A stretch of 34,170 nucleotides of DNA from Bacteroidales bacterium (GTDB lineage Bacteria > Bacteroidota > Bacteroidia > Bacteroidales > Paludibacteraceae). Positions 14,658-23,193 of this stretch are shown here, one piece after another. The stretch covers positions 1 to 34,170 of the forward strand of contig DUQS01000007.1 of the NCBI GenBank assembly GCA_012837685.1, given 5' to 3'. Below the pieces are notes generated by a model. It made no database searches, had not been told where the DNA came from, and saw nothing but the letters and a program-made list of their open reading frames with translations. The position numbers and the translations under genes were made by a program. The number at the start of each line of letters is the position of its first letter. The stretch's first letter is position 1.

Positions 14658-16337
14658 TTAAAGGTCTTTTTGAATAATCTCCATCAATTTTTCAATGGCT
14701 TCCTCTTCGGGAATATTCTTTTCCAAACAGACATTTTTACGATAGAGACTTACTTTGCCTTTGCCCGCTCCCACATAACCGTAGTCGGCATCCGCCATTT
14801 CGCCGGGTCCATTAACAATGCAACCCATAATGGCAATTTTAAGATTTTTCAAGTGTGCAGTGGCTGCTTTTACTTTGGCTACTGTCGCCTGTAAATCAAA
14901 CAACGTGCGTCCGCAGCCCGGACACGAAATATATTCTGTTCGGCTCATTCGTACACGTGCGGCTTGTAAAATGGCATAAGCGACAAAAGTCAGTTGTTCT
15001 GCTGAAATAGCACTGCCTCTGTTAGTTAGCAAAATAGCATCGCCAAAACCATCTAACAATAACGCACCAAAATCGGCTGCCGCCTTTATCTGCAAATCTT
15101 CCAATTGATTTTCCGCATAATCAAAAGCAATAATAACAGGATTAGTGATACCAACAGCCATAAGACGATGGAACACCGCACGCATTTCCCCTATCGGATT
15201 TTGATGTTCGGAACGCAATAACAGCAATTTGTCGGGATTTTGGTGTAATTCCTCCAAAAAACTATCCGACAATAAGTTGTAATTTATTTTGCAAACGTTC
15301 AATTCATTCAAAAGGCAATCCGGCTGCAAGTTACCCAATGAAGTCTGCATACCGATAACGGCAACAGGATTGCTGCCTCCAATTTTATTCACGGCGTGCG
15401 TAACGCGACGATGATAAACGAACGGATTAAAATCTGCATAAGGTGTTGCGGAAATTAACGGATGTTGCGCCCGCAAGCTAATATAGTCAACCAATTTTTG
15501 CGCCACGGGAATTTCACATTCGGGTTCTTCGCTCAACGACACACGAATAGTGTTTCCTATTCCGTCAGCCAACAAAGCACCTATGCCCATTGCCGATTTT
15601 ATGCGACCATCTTCACCTTCACCGGCTTCGGTTACTCCCAAATGAATGGGATAATCCATTTCTTCGTCTTGCATGGTTGCCACGAGCAAACGCACGGCTT
15701 TTACCATTACAAAAACATTCGACGATTTTATGGAAAGAACTATATCATTGAAATTTTGAGCTTTACATATACGCAAAAATTCCATGCACGAAACAACCAA
15801 TCCTTCCGGCGTATCGCCATAACGATTGAGTATGCGCGGCGACAACGAACCGTGATTGACACCAATGCGTATGACTGTTTTGTTCTTTTTGCAAATATCC
15901 AGCAACACCGTCAACTTTTCGTTGATTTTATCCAATTCTTCGTTCCACTCTTTTTCCATGTAGTCAGTTGACTTGCTCGCCACGTAGTTGCCCGGATTGA
16001 TGCGCACTTTTTCTACATAACGAGCAGCCTCTTCAGCCACTTTCGGATTAAAATGAACATCGGCAACTAACGGAATATTTACGTGGCGTTGGCGCAAAGT
16101 ATGATGTATGGCTGCCAAACTTTCTACTTCACGTAAGCCTTGTGTGGTATAACGAAGCACTTCACCACCGACATCGGCAATACGTATAGCCTGCGCCACC
16201 GAAGCATCAATATCGTTGGTATTCGTGTTTGCCATGGTTTGAATGCGTACAGGTACATTGCCACCAAGAGTAACATTACCAACCCTCACAAGAGTAGCTT
16301 TACGTCGCTTATAGTTGAACAAAGATTTTACATACAT
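14658..16337 (-). CDS. ispG: 4-hydroxy-3-methylbut-2-en-1-yl diphosphate synthase (IspG/GcpE), long insert-bearing form
   Basis: A 559-residue [4Fe-4S] enzyme of the MEP isoprenoid pathway that converts MEcPP to HMBPP. The N-terminal barrel shows VRVGNVTLGGNVPVRIQTM and PLVADVHFNPKVAEEAA. The C-terminal cluster ligands are C472 and C475 (ISCPGCGRTLFD), C506 and E513 (MGCIVNGPGEMADADYG). The protein is about 190 residues longer than the E. coli enzyme (around 370). The extra middle domain, roughly residues 270-450, is the additional barrel known from plant, chlamydial and Bacteroidota enzymes. It is the last gene of a closely spaced minus-strand run (50 nt after the esterase) and is followed by a strong terminator. 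It indicates use of the MEP rather than the mevalonate route. Confidence 0.96.
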   Translation of the reverse strand: MYVKSLFNYKRRKATLVRVGNVTLGGNVPVRIQTMANTNTNDIDASVAQAIRIADVGGEVLRYTTQGLREVESLAAIHHTLRQRHVNIPLVADVHFNPKVAEEAARYVEKVRINPGNYVASKSTDYMEKEWNEELDKINEKLTVLLDICKKNKTVIRIGVNHGSLSPRILNRYGDTPEGLVVSCMEFLRICKAQNFNDIVLSIKSSNVFVMVKAVRLLVATMQDEEMDYPIHLGVTEAGEGEDGRIKSAMGIGALLADGIGNTIRVSLSEEPECEIPVAQKLVDYISLRAQHPLISATPYADFNPFVYHRRVTHAVNKIGGSNPVAVIGMQTSLGNLQPDCLLNELNVCKINYNLLSDSFLEELHQNPDKLLLLRSEHQNPIGEMRAVFHRLMAVGITNPVIIAFDYAENQLEDLQIKAAADFGALLLDGFGDAILLTNRGSAISAEQLTFVAYAILQAARVRMSRTEYISCPGCGRTLFDLQATVAKVKAATAHLKNLKIAIMGCIVNGPGEMADADYGYVGAGKGKVSLYRKNVCLEKNIPEEEAIEKLMEIIQKDL

Positions 16338-16387
16338 CTGTTGCTTTGTCTTTAAAATTCAGTACTTACAATCAAATATTTAAATGT

Positions 16388-17608
16388 TTATTGCACCGAA
16401 AATTTGTGTACGTAATTTTTGCCGTCCGTTTGCAAGTTTAGAATGTAAATACCTTGAATTAATCCGTTCAGCGAAATTTTTGCATCAGCAGTTGTTTGTC
16501 CGTTTGCCACAACTTCGCCCAAAAGATTGAAAATTTGATAACGTCCGCCCTCAGAAGTTACTAAATAATCGGTAGCCGGATTTGGATAAATTTTCAAATT
16601 ATTCGTTTTTGAAAAATTCAAACCTGTAGCCATTTTCTCCATTCCGAAGAAGTTTAGCATTTTTTCGGTAATATCGATGTCGTTAGTAGCACCGGATAAT
16701 ATATTATCATGTGTAGCATGGTCTATTTCGTAAAAATAAATCTTTGGCAATCCGCTTGTTTCATATTTGTTGAGTACCACGCTTATACCATCGTCTGCAA
16801 TATTCGGACAATTTTCAACAACTGCGTCAGAATGTCCTGTGTTTTCTGCTAAATCTGCTATCAATTTACTTATAGAATCATTAAAAACAGAGCCATTGAA
16901 AAGAACAACATCATCGTCGTGGCTATGAAAATGACACACAGGAACAGGAGTGCTTGTCAGCTCTACCTCGTGACCTTTATAACCATAAATGGCGGAAACG
17001 GCATTTGCTTTTTGTCTTGGGTCGCTGATATATTTGTAGCACATACTGCCACCCATAGAATAGCCGCCAATAAAGACATTGTTGTCGGCAATCGAAAAAT
17101 TCTGTTTTGTAGAATTAATAATATCGTTAATGAATTTTACATCATCGACAGAGCTATTTATTGTAATTTTACCTGCGGCTGCAATAGTCGGAAAAAAATA
17201 GATGAACATGGGATTGTTAGTAATTTGCGTATCCAAAGGCACACTTGTTCCCGAATTCCAAACGCTATTTAAATTATATTTAGGATAGCCAAACATGGGC
17301 AAAGAGCTATTAAGTGCATTGACGATAGAATCTTGTTCCGGTAAAGCTTGGGGACATACCACTACCAAATTATAACTCTTTGGCATGTCGTGTGCCGTTA
17401 TAATTGAATCAAATTGGTTCATAGTGCCACCCATACCATGCAGTAACACTAATAGACTAATAGGTTTTGACGTATCGTAATTGGAGACGGAATACCTTAG
17501 ATACGACCGTTCGTTTTCGGTGATGGTTTCTTTTTGAAAATTGGCAGCAAAACAGCTAACGCCGAATGCCAACAGCAAAGTAAAAAACAGAGTAAAAGAT
17601 TTTTTCAT
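16388..17608 (-). CDS. Secreted alpha/beta-hydrolase (PHB depolymerase/feruloyl esterase-like) with T9SS C-terminal sorting domain
   Basis: A 406-residue exported hydrolase. The signal peptide MKKSFTLFFTLLLAFGVSCFAA covers about 1-22. The alpha/beta-hydrolase core has the oxyanion-hole strand LLVLLHGMGGTMNQFD and the nucleophile elbow GGYSMGGSM with Ser184. CHFHSHDDDVVLFNG is a likely Asp site and EIDHATHDN a likely His site. The architecture resembles the LpqC/PHB-depolymerase-like esterase group; the true substrate is unknown. Residues 337-406, starting NLKIYPNPATDYLV and ending in a beta-strand KNYVHKFSVQ, match the type A sorting domain that directs proteins through the type IX secretion system to the cell surface or medium. 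The gene lies between an antiporter gene (27 nt) and ispG (50 nt), an unusual place for a secreted enzyme. Confidence 0.87.
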   Translation of the reverse strand: MKKSFTLFFTLLLAFGVSCFAANFQKETITENERSYLRYSVSNYDTSKPISLLVLLHGMGGTMNQFDSIITAHDMPKSYNLVVVCPQALPEQDSIVNALNSSLPMFGYPKYNLNSVWNSGTSVPLDTQITNNPMFIYFFPTIAAAGKITINSSVDDVKFINDIINSTKQNFSIADNNVFIGGYSMGGSMCYKYISDPRQKANAVSAIYGYKGHEVELTSTPVPVCHFHSHDDDVVLFNGSVFNDSISKLIADLAENTGHSDAVVENCPNIADDGISVVLNKYETSGLPKIYFYEIDHATHDNILSGATNDIDITEKMLNFFGMEKMATGLNFSKTNNLKIYPNPATDYLVTSEGGRYQIFNLLGEVVANGQTTADAKISLNGLIQGIYILNLQTDGKNYVHKFSVQ

Positions 17609-17635
17609 AATTTTTTGTTTTTAAAATGTAAATAA

Positions 17636-19657
17636 TTATTTGAAATATAATGGATTAAAAAGTTTTCCCGTAGTCTCAAAAGAATTGCTTTGTTTTGGAA
17701 AAATCAGCATAAAGTTGTTGTTTGCAAAATATTTATTGATATAGTATGGCACTTTTCCCATCAACGGTTGATACGACAATGTTGCCCGTCGTGCCAACAC
17801 TATGGCTAAAGCATCGTTTTTCTTCACTTCTTTTGTGAGAATGAGAAAATCCTCCCAATGTTCCAATTCTGAAAATTTGACATTCAACGTTTTATAAGAT
17901 GCACAGAGCGTTTTTAAAGCTTCCGTTGTCGATTTATCGGCAAAAAACAAAAGCTTACCACCCAATTGAGTTGTGAAATTTTTGACACGCTCGAACCACA
18001 ATTCAAAACCCTCCTCTAATTCGGCGCTACTTGGAACAACGACCACCAAACGTTTCACTTTGTTCAATGGCTGCGGCGTACCACATAGTATAATATTCTC
18101 ATTCGATTTAGCTATAATGTGTTCTATAGTCGGGCTATAAACATTATTGATAGCATGAACACCCATTACCAAATCGGAAATATTCTGCTCGGACATGGTT
18201 TCCAATATACTGTTTGCCACATTCATATCATTTTTCTGTATAGCTACCATTTCGTTGTCAGTAGCAGCTGCCAATTTACAAGCATTTTCCAAAAGTTTTC
18301 CGCCAACAACATTTTCATCGTTCATGGCTTCTATGTTTAAAGCAAACAACGCTTTCACATTGTTGGGACGTTTAATCAAATTGCCTATTTCTACCAACTG
18401 TGGCATAGTTTCGGGATTGGATATGGGAATCAATATGCGTTCGGGAAGGTCGCTACGGAAACTTTTTTCCGTCTTCGCCTCTTCCACTGCCAACTTGCGC
18501 GCCGCCCTTTCGGTAACAATGGAACTGATAGCACACGTTACCAAAATCATTACGATAGTACCATTGAGTACTGCATCATTGAACAAACCGATATTGTAGC
18601 CAATCGTTACCGCTGCCAATGTCGCTGCTGCCTGCCCGTTGCTTAACCCAAAAATAAGGTTGCCTTCGGTAGACGACAAATGACATTGTTTTTGAGTAAC
18701 GAATGCTGCCAACCATTTCGCTACTGTGGCTACCACCGACATAACCACCGCCACCAAAAGTGTTTCAAAACCAACGAAAAAACTCCTTATATCCACCATC
18801 ATACCAATACTGATAAGAAAAAATGGAATAAAAATGGCATTGCCGATAAACTCTATACGGTTCATCAGCGGCGAAACATTTGGAATAAGACGGTTCAGAA
18901 TAAGTCCGGCGAAAAATGCTCCCAAAACACCTTCTATGCCCAACACTTGAGCCAACAAAGAAGCCGCAAACACCAACGCCAGAACAAAAATGTACTGAAG
19001 AATGCTATCGCTGTAGCGCGTAAGAAAGAAACGGGCTATTTTGGGAAACAGGAAAAACAGCACGAATACAAAAATACAATACGATACGCCCAACCGAATC
19101 CAAAACGCCGTATTTATCTGGCTGGATTCCAATGCTACTATGATAGCCAAAATAAGCAATGCCAAGGTTACGGTAATGATGGTGCCCGAAACCGTGATGC
19201 TTATTGAGCGACTTCTCGATATACCCATGCGGCTGACTATCGGATAGGCTATTAGCGTATGCGAAGCGTACATGCTGGCAAGCAAAATCGATGTAGTCCA
19301 ATTAAAATGAAGCAAATAGAAACTCGTAAGCGTACCCAGCACCATAGGAATAAGAAAAGTGTAAGCTCCGAATATTATGCCTTTAGTGCTGTTCTTTTTA
19401 AGCGTATTAAGGTCAATTTCCAATCCCGCCAAAAACATAATATAAAGGATGCCCACTTTGCCGAACAATTCGAAACTTTTGTCGTTTTCCAATACATGCA
19501 AACCGAAAGGTCCCAACAGCACACCTGCTAAAATAAGACCGACAATATGCGGAATTTTCAGTTTGTTTAAAAATGGAGCACCCAAAATAACAAGCAACAC
19601 CAATAAAAATATAGCGATGGGGTTAGTCAGCGGTAATGTTTGCCAGTCAGCAATCAT
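17636..19657 (-). CDS. CPA2-family cation:proton antiporter with C-terminal Usp-like domain
   Basis: A 673-residue membrane protein. About twelve hydrophobic segments between residues 12 and 390 form a Na+(K+)/H+ exchanger domain of the KefB/NapA type. Typical blocks are PHIVGLILAGVLLGPFGL, LYIMFLAGLEIDLNTLKK, GVLGAFFAGLILNRL and FIPFFLISIGMMVDI. The charged residues in LAGLEID and SIGMMVD are usual for the unwound TM4/TM11 region. From about 405 the protein is soluble (LPERILIPISNPETM; later VKRLVVVVPSSAE), resembling one or two universal-stress-protein domains rather than the NAD-binding RCK domain of KefB. The transported ion cannot be told. It begins 12 nt after nadD and is probably part of the yicC-gmk-nadD transcript. 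Confidence 0.9.
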   Translation of the reverse strand: MIADWQTLPLTNPIAIFLLVLLVILGAPFLNKLKIPHIVGLILAGVLLGPFGLHVLENDKSFELFGKVGILYIMFLAGLEIDLNTLKKNSTKGIIFGAYTFLIPMVLGTLTSFYLLHFNWTTSILLASMYASHTLIAYPIVSRMGISRSRSISITVSGTIITVTLALLILAIIVALESSQINTAFWIRLGVSYCIFVFVLFFLFPKIARFFLTRYSDSILQYIFVLALVFAASLLAQVLGIEGVLGAFFAGLILNRLIPNVSPLMNRIEFIGNAIFIPFFLISIGMMVDIRSFFVGFETLLVAVVMSVVATVAKWLAAFVTQKQCHLSSTEGNLIFGLSNGQAAATLAAVTIGYNIGLFNDAVLNGTIVMILVTCAISSIVTERAARKLAVEEAKTEKSFRSDLPERILIPISNPETMPQLVEIGNLIKRPNNVKALFALNIEAMNDENVVGGKLLENACKLAAATDNEMVAIQKNDMNVANSILETMSEQNISDLVMGVHAINNVYSPTIEHIIAKSNENIILCGTPQPLNKVKRLVVVVPSSAELEEGFELWFERVKNFTTQLGGKLLFFADKSTTEALKTLCASYKTLNVKFSELEHWEDFLILTKEVKKNDALAIVLARRATLSYQPLMGKVPYYINKYFANNNFMLIFPKQSNSFETTGKLFNPLYFK

Positions 19658-19669
19658 AGTGTTAGGTTT

Positions 19670-20260
19670 TTACTTGTTGTTATTTCGATAAAGTTCTATA
19701 CACTTTTCGCGTATTGCAGGCGGTACTTCAGCCGAAATGTCTTCGCCACGTGCAATTTTTCGGCGTATCTCCGTCGATGAAAAAGGATACAACGGAACAT
19801 CAGCCAATAACCGCATTGACGGCGACAACACAATAGACTCGTAACCCTCACGCGGATAGATTAATAGGCGATAATTCCGCTCTATTTCGTCGCTACATTT
19901 CCAACGGCTAAAACCCTCCACATTGTCGGCTCCCATCACCAACGTAAAGCGATAATCGGGATGCTTTTGCGACAAATAACGTAACGTGTCAATGGTATAA
20001 CTCGGTTTTGGCAATGTCATCTCTGCATCGCATATTTTTATGTTACGGTACTCTTTTACAGCTGTTTGCGCCAATGCCAATCGGTCAGTTTCGGGTAACA
20101 AAACCATTTCCCGTTTAAAAGGACTTTGTGGCGACACCACCAACCACAATTCGTTCATATAACCATTGTCTATCAAATAGTTAGACAAAAGAATATGCCC
20201 GTTATGTATGGGATTGAACGTTCCAAAATAAAGCCCGACATGTAATTCGGTGGTGCCCAT
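19670..20260 (-). CDS. nadD: Nicotinate-nucleotide adenylyltransferase (NadD)
   Basis: A 196-residue nucleotidyltransferase that adenylates nicotinate mononucleotide to deamido-NAD in NAD synthesis. The nucleotide-binding motif FGTFNPIHNGH lies at 12-22. FTLVMGADNVEGFSRWKCSDEI is the central NadD signature, and PFSSTEIRRKIARGEDI carries the C-terminal SSTxIR motif for ATP. The length is normal. It follows gmk by 12 nt in the conserved Bacteroidota order yicC-gmk-nadD. No RNA element or separate promoter is visible in front of it. Confidence 0.96.
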   Translation of the reverse strand: MGTTELHVGLYFGTFNPIHNGHILLSNYLIDNGYMNELWLVVSPQSPFKREMVLLPETDRLALAQTAVKEYRNIKICDAEMTLPKPSYTIDTLRYLSQKHPDYRFTLVMGADNVEGFSRWKCSDEIERNYRLLIYPREGYESIVLSPSMRLLADVPLYPFSSTEIRRKIARGEDISAEVPPAIREKCIELYRNNNK

Positions 20261-20272
20261 TATTTTTTTAAG

Positions 20273-20839
20273 TTATTTCAAAAAATCCATAACAATCTTG
20301 GTGGCTTCAGTTTTTGCCTTTTCAAGATTATCGTTCACAATAATAACGTCAAACTGTGACGCAAACTGCATTTCCCATTCAGCTTTATTCACGCGCTGTT
20401 CCACCATTTCCGACGAATCGGTAGCACGCGCCACCAAACGGCGGCGCAATTCGTCCACCGATGGCGGTTGTATGAATATAGCCAACGCACGATTGCCATA
20501 TTGCCGTTTGATGTTTAAGCCGCCTTTCACATCCACATCGAACAGCAGCGTTTTGCCTTCTGCCAATGCTTTATCAACTTCACTTTTGAGCGTTCCGTAG
20601 AAACAATCAGGATAAACCTCTTCGTATTCCACAAAAGCGTTTTCTTCAATTTTCTTGCGAAACTCGTCTGTCGAGATAAAATAATATGCCACACCATGTT
20701 GCTCTGTTCCTCGAGGCGCACGACTTGTAGCTGACACCGAAAAAGTGAAATTTACATTGCAGTGAGCAATTAAATATTGCACAATGGTACTTTTGCCCGA
20801 ACCCGAAGGTGCTGAAAAAATAATCAGTTTACCTGCCAT
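20273..20839 (-). CDS. gmk: Guanylate kinase
   Basis: A 188-residue enzyme that phosphorylates GMP to GDP with ATP. The P-loop APSGSGKST is at 10-18. TSRAPRGTEQHGVAYYFIS carries the conserved GMP-binding arginines and tyrosine. FVEYEEVYPDCFYGTLKSEV and LFDVDVKGGLNIKRQYG are the other family blocks, and the lid region is RRRLVARATDSSEMVEQRV. The start at ATG 20839 follows the yicC stop by 11 nt. It is the middle gene of the yicC-gmk-nadD set. Confidence 0.97.
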   Translation of the reverse strand: MAGKLIIFSAPSGSGKSTIVQYLIAHCNVNFTFSVSATSRAPRGTEQHGVAYYFISTDEFRKKIEENAFVEYEEVYPDCFYGTLKSEVDKALAEGKTLLFDVDVKGGLNIKRQYGNRALAIFIQPPSVDELRRRLVARATDSSEMVEQRVNKAEWEMQFASQFDVIIVNDNLEKAKTEATKIVMDFLK

Positions 20840-20850
20840 AAAATTTTGTT

Positions 20851-21729
20851 TTACAGCACATTAAGCACTTGTTCCTTAATTTGCTCCAACTCGTCTTTCA
20901 TTTCCACAACTACTTTCTGCATTTCGCTATGGTTCGATTTTGAGCCAAGCGTATTGATTTCGCGCCCCATTTCTTGCGCTATAAAGCCCAATTTTTTACC
21001 GGGAGCATGTTCTTTCGCCATCGTCTCCATAAAGTAGTTTAAATGGTTGCGCAAACGCACTTTTTCTTCGTTCACATCTAATTTTTCAATATAGAAAATC
21101 ATTTCCTGCTCCAAGCGGTTGCGGTCGATAGCAATTTTATTTTCTATCTGTTGAAGATTTTCTTCCAAACGTTGACGTATTTTCGTCAGGCGTTCGCCTT
21201 CATATTGGTCAATTTGAGTAAGCAATTCGCCAATCCTATCTATTTTTTGCTTAAAAATCTTTTCCAATGCACAACCTTCCTGTGTGCGGAATGCTATAAG
21301 TTGGTCTAACGCCTGATTTACTGTCGTTTGTATGTACTCCCACTCTTCCTCATCGAGCGTGGCGGTTTCCGTTTTAACGGTATCGGGCAGACGCAATAAC
21401 ACTTCCATCCAATTAGTAGTAGGCTCAGAAATTCCTAATTCAGCCGCTATTTCGGTAATTTGCCGATAATAATCGGCTACCACCGTTCGATTGATGGTTG
21501 TTGTCGTTTGTCCACCTGCATCTTCGATATAAAGCGAAAAATCAACTTTTCCACGTTCCAATTTTTGCGTAATAAGGTTTCGCAATTCAATATCTTTCTC
21601 GCGATATACATTGGCAATGCGCATTGAAATATCTATCTGTTTACTGTTGAGTGATTTAACTTCAACGGTAATTTTTTTGTTGCTGTATTCACAAGAGGCT
21701 TTTCCGTAGCCCGTCATCGATAATAACAC
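20851..21729 (-). CDS. yicC: YicC family endoribonuclease-like protein
   Basis: A 292-residue YicC family protein. It opens with the usual MLLSMTGYGKA and VEVKSLNSKQIDISMRI. The C-terminal DUF1732 part has KLDVNEEKVRLRNHLNYF, KKLGFIAQEMGREINTLGSKS and a final VEMKDELEQIKEQVLNVL. The central part is helical coiled coil. In E. coli, YicC has endoribonuclease activity and affects small-RNA turnover; that function is transferred here by family membership only. It is the first gene of the run reaching ispG. A well-spaced promoter (TTTG, 21 nt, TATTTTTG) ends 29 nt before the ATG, and the gene is divergent from tsaB. Confidence 0.93.
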   Translation of the reverse strand: MLLSMTGYGKASCEYSNKKITVEVKSLNSKQIDISMRIANVYREKDIELRNLITQKLERGKVDFSLYIEDAGGQTTTTINRTVVADYYRQITEIAAELGISEPTTNWMEVLLRLPDTVKTETATLDEEEWEYIQTTVNQALDQLIAFRTQEGCALEKIFKQKIDRIGELLTQIDQYEGERLTKIRQRLEENLQQIENKIAIDRNRLEQEMIFYIEKLDVNEEKVRLRNHLNYFMETMAKEHAPGKKLGFIAQEMGREINTLGSKSNHSEMQKVVVEMKDELEQIKEQVLNVL

Positions 21730-21758
21730 AATACTAATAGTTTAATTTTAAAGTTATG

Positions 21759-21791
21759 CAAAAATACAATTTCTTTTCTAAAAAACCCAAA
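21759..21791 (-). promoter_or_regulatory. Promoter of the yicC-gmk-nadD run
   Basis: TTTG at 21791-21788, 21 nt, then TATTTTTG at 21766-21759 on the minus strand. This is a full match to the -33/-7 pattern, 29 nt before the yicC ATG. Confidence 0.65.
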
Positions 21792-21797
21792 CAAACA

Positions 21798-21820
21798 AGG
21801 AGATTTATGTAAAATCTCTT
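21798..21820. repeat. Small inverted repeat in the yicC/tsaB divergent region
   Basis: Nine base pairs (one G-T) between AGGAGATTT (21798-21806) and AAATCTCTT (21812-21820), with an ATGTA loop. It lies just outside the yicC -33 element and upstream of the tsaB box. There is no U-tail, so it is not a convincing terminator; an operator is possible. Confidence 0.35.
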
Positions 21821-21855
21821 GAAAATTAATATTAGAATGTTTTCATTCTTTTTAT

Positions 21856-21863
21856 TATCTTTG
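21856..21863 (+). promoter_or_regulatory. -7 promoter box of tsaB
   Basis: TATCTTTG on the plus strand, 23 nt before the tsaB ATG; AAGGAA directly before the start may assist ribosome binding. No clear -33 TTTG was found. Confidence 0.55.
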
Positions 21864-21886
21864 CAAGTTAGAAACTTTTTAAGGAA

Positions 21887-22573
21887 ATGGCTGTCATTCT
21901 ACACATCGAAACTTCTACGGACATTTGCTCCATTGCACTTTCGAAAAATGGGATTGTTCGATTTTCAAAACTTTGCCCCGAAGGTCCTTCGCATGCCGTT
22001 AAATTGCCTTTGTTCATAGAAGAGACGCTCAATTTCGCACATAAAAACGGTTTAAAACCGCAAGCGGTAGCAGTCAGTGCAGGTCCCGGTTCGTACACGG
22101 GTTTACGCATAGGCGTTTCGAGCGCAAAAGGGCTTTGTTTTGGATGGAACGCCAAACTGTTGGCTATTGACACACTGAAACTGATAGCACAAGGCGCACT
22201 AAAACAGTTAACGAAATCCGATGCACTAATTTGCCCGATGATAGACGCACGGCGCATGGAAGTTTATTCTGCTGTTTACGATGCTCAATTAAATATTGTG
22301 CAATCTATTGAGGCAAAAATTATTGACGAAAACGCTTTCGCAGACTTGCTTGACCAACGGACTATCTTTTTTTGTGGTAACGGCGCTGCTAAATGTCAAA
22401 ACATTATCACCCATGCTAACGCTCGTTTTTTGACCGATATACAGCCTTTAGCCGAAAATATGCCGGCTTTGGCAGAGAAAGCGTTTGCCAACCAAGAATT
22501 TCAGGATGTTGCCTATTTTGAGCCGTTTTACTTGAAAGAATTTATCACTACTGTACCGAAATCAAAATTTTAA
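21887..22573 (+). CDS. tsaB: tRNA threonylcarbamoyladenosine biosynthesis protein TsaB
   Basis: A 228-residue ASKHA-fold protein, the non-catalytic partner of TsaD in adding t6A37 to ANN-decoding tRNAs. It opens AVILHIETSTDICSIALSKNG, the actin-like phosphate-1 strand pair. The family signature VAVSAGPGSYTGLRIGVSSAKGLCFGW follows, then CPMIDARRMEVYSAVYD. It lacks the metal-binding histidines of TsaD, as expected. The length is normal. It leads a two-gene unit with the DUF4290 gene 12 nt downstream and is divergent from yicC. Confidence 0.95.
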   Translation: MAVILHIETSTDICSIALSKNGIVRFSKLCPEGPSHAVKLPLFIEETLNFAHKNGLKPQAVAVSAGPGSYTGLRIGVSSAKGLCFGWNAKLLAIDTLKLIAQGALKQLTKSDALICPMIDARRMEVYSAVYDAQLNIVQSIEAKIIDENAFADLLDQRTIFFCGNGAAKCQNIITHANARFLTDIQPLAENMPALAEKAFANQEFQDVAYFEPFYLKEFITTVPKSKF

Positions 22574-22585
22574 CACCTATAAATT

Positions 22586-23182
22586 ATGTCTGAATTCATT
22601 AAATACGCTCCCAAAGAGAGCCTAAAACTACCGGAATACGGGCGTAACATCCAACAAATGGTCGATTACGCCGTTACCATAGAAGACCGCGAAGAACGCA
22701 CGCGTTGCGCCAAAACCATCATCGACATTATGGGCAATTTTTTCCCTCATTTGCGCGATGTGCAAGATTTTAAACACAAACTTTGGGACCACTTGGCGCT
22801 CATGTCCGATTTTAAGTTGGACATAGACTATCCTTACGAAATAATGAAACCGGATACCTTGCAGATGAAACCGGAAAAAATTAAAGCACCAACCGGAAAA
22901 ATTAACTATCTGCAATACGGACGCATAGTACAAAATTTAATTGCCAAAGCGGTAGAAATGCCCGATGGCGACGAAAAAGATGCACTCATACGCATTATTG
23001 CTAACCAAATGAAGAAAAATCTGTTAACTTGGAACAAAGAGGGCGTAACCGATGCACGCGTTTTTAAAGACTTAAAAGAACTGTCGAACGGAAAAATCGA
23101 TATTGACGAAAACTCCATGCAACTGACAATTCACAAAGATTTGAATAAAAATAGAAAAGCGAACAACACTAAAAAGAAATAA
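22586..23182 (+). CDS. DUF4290 domain protein
   Basis: A 198-residue cytoplasmic protein that matches the Bacteroidota-restricted DUF4290 family as I know it: EYGRNIQQMVDYAVTIEDREERTRCAKTII, NFFPHLRDVQDFKHKLWDHLALMSDF and YLQYGRIVQNLIAKAVEMPDGDEKDALIRIIANQMK. Two similar helical halves are visible, each carrying YGRxxQxx(V/I) near its start, around 18-30 and 111-123, suggesting an internal duplication. The C terminus is lysine-rich (LNKNRKANNTKKK), consistent with RNA or nucleic-acid contact, but the function is unknown. It is co-transcribed with tsaB and lies 11 bases from the stop of the convergent nuclease-fold gene. No hairpin separates them. Confidence 0.87.
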   Translation: MSEFIKYAPKESLKLPEYGRNIQQMVDYAVTIEDREERTRCAKTIIDIMGNFFPHLRDVQDFKHKLWDHLALMSDFKLDIDYPYEIMKPDTLQMKPEKIKAPTGKINYLQYGRIVQNLIAKAVEMPDGDEKDALIRIIANQMKKNLLTWNKEGVTDARVFKDLKELSNGKIDIDENSMQLTIHKDLNKNRKANNTKKK

Positions 23183-23193
23183 GCAAACAACGA

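Noticed and set aside
15462-15971. 169-codon plus-strand open frame inside ispG
   Set aside because: It lies wholly antisense to the well-supported IspG coding region; its translation is rich in His, Phe and Tyr and shows no motif, as expected of a shadow frame.
18680-19207. 175-codon plus-strand open frame inside the antiporter gene
   Set aside because: It is antisense to transmembrane segments. Its translation is a Lys/Asn/Gln/His-rich sequence typical of the reverse of hydrophobic codons.
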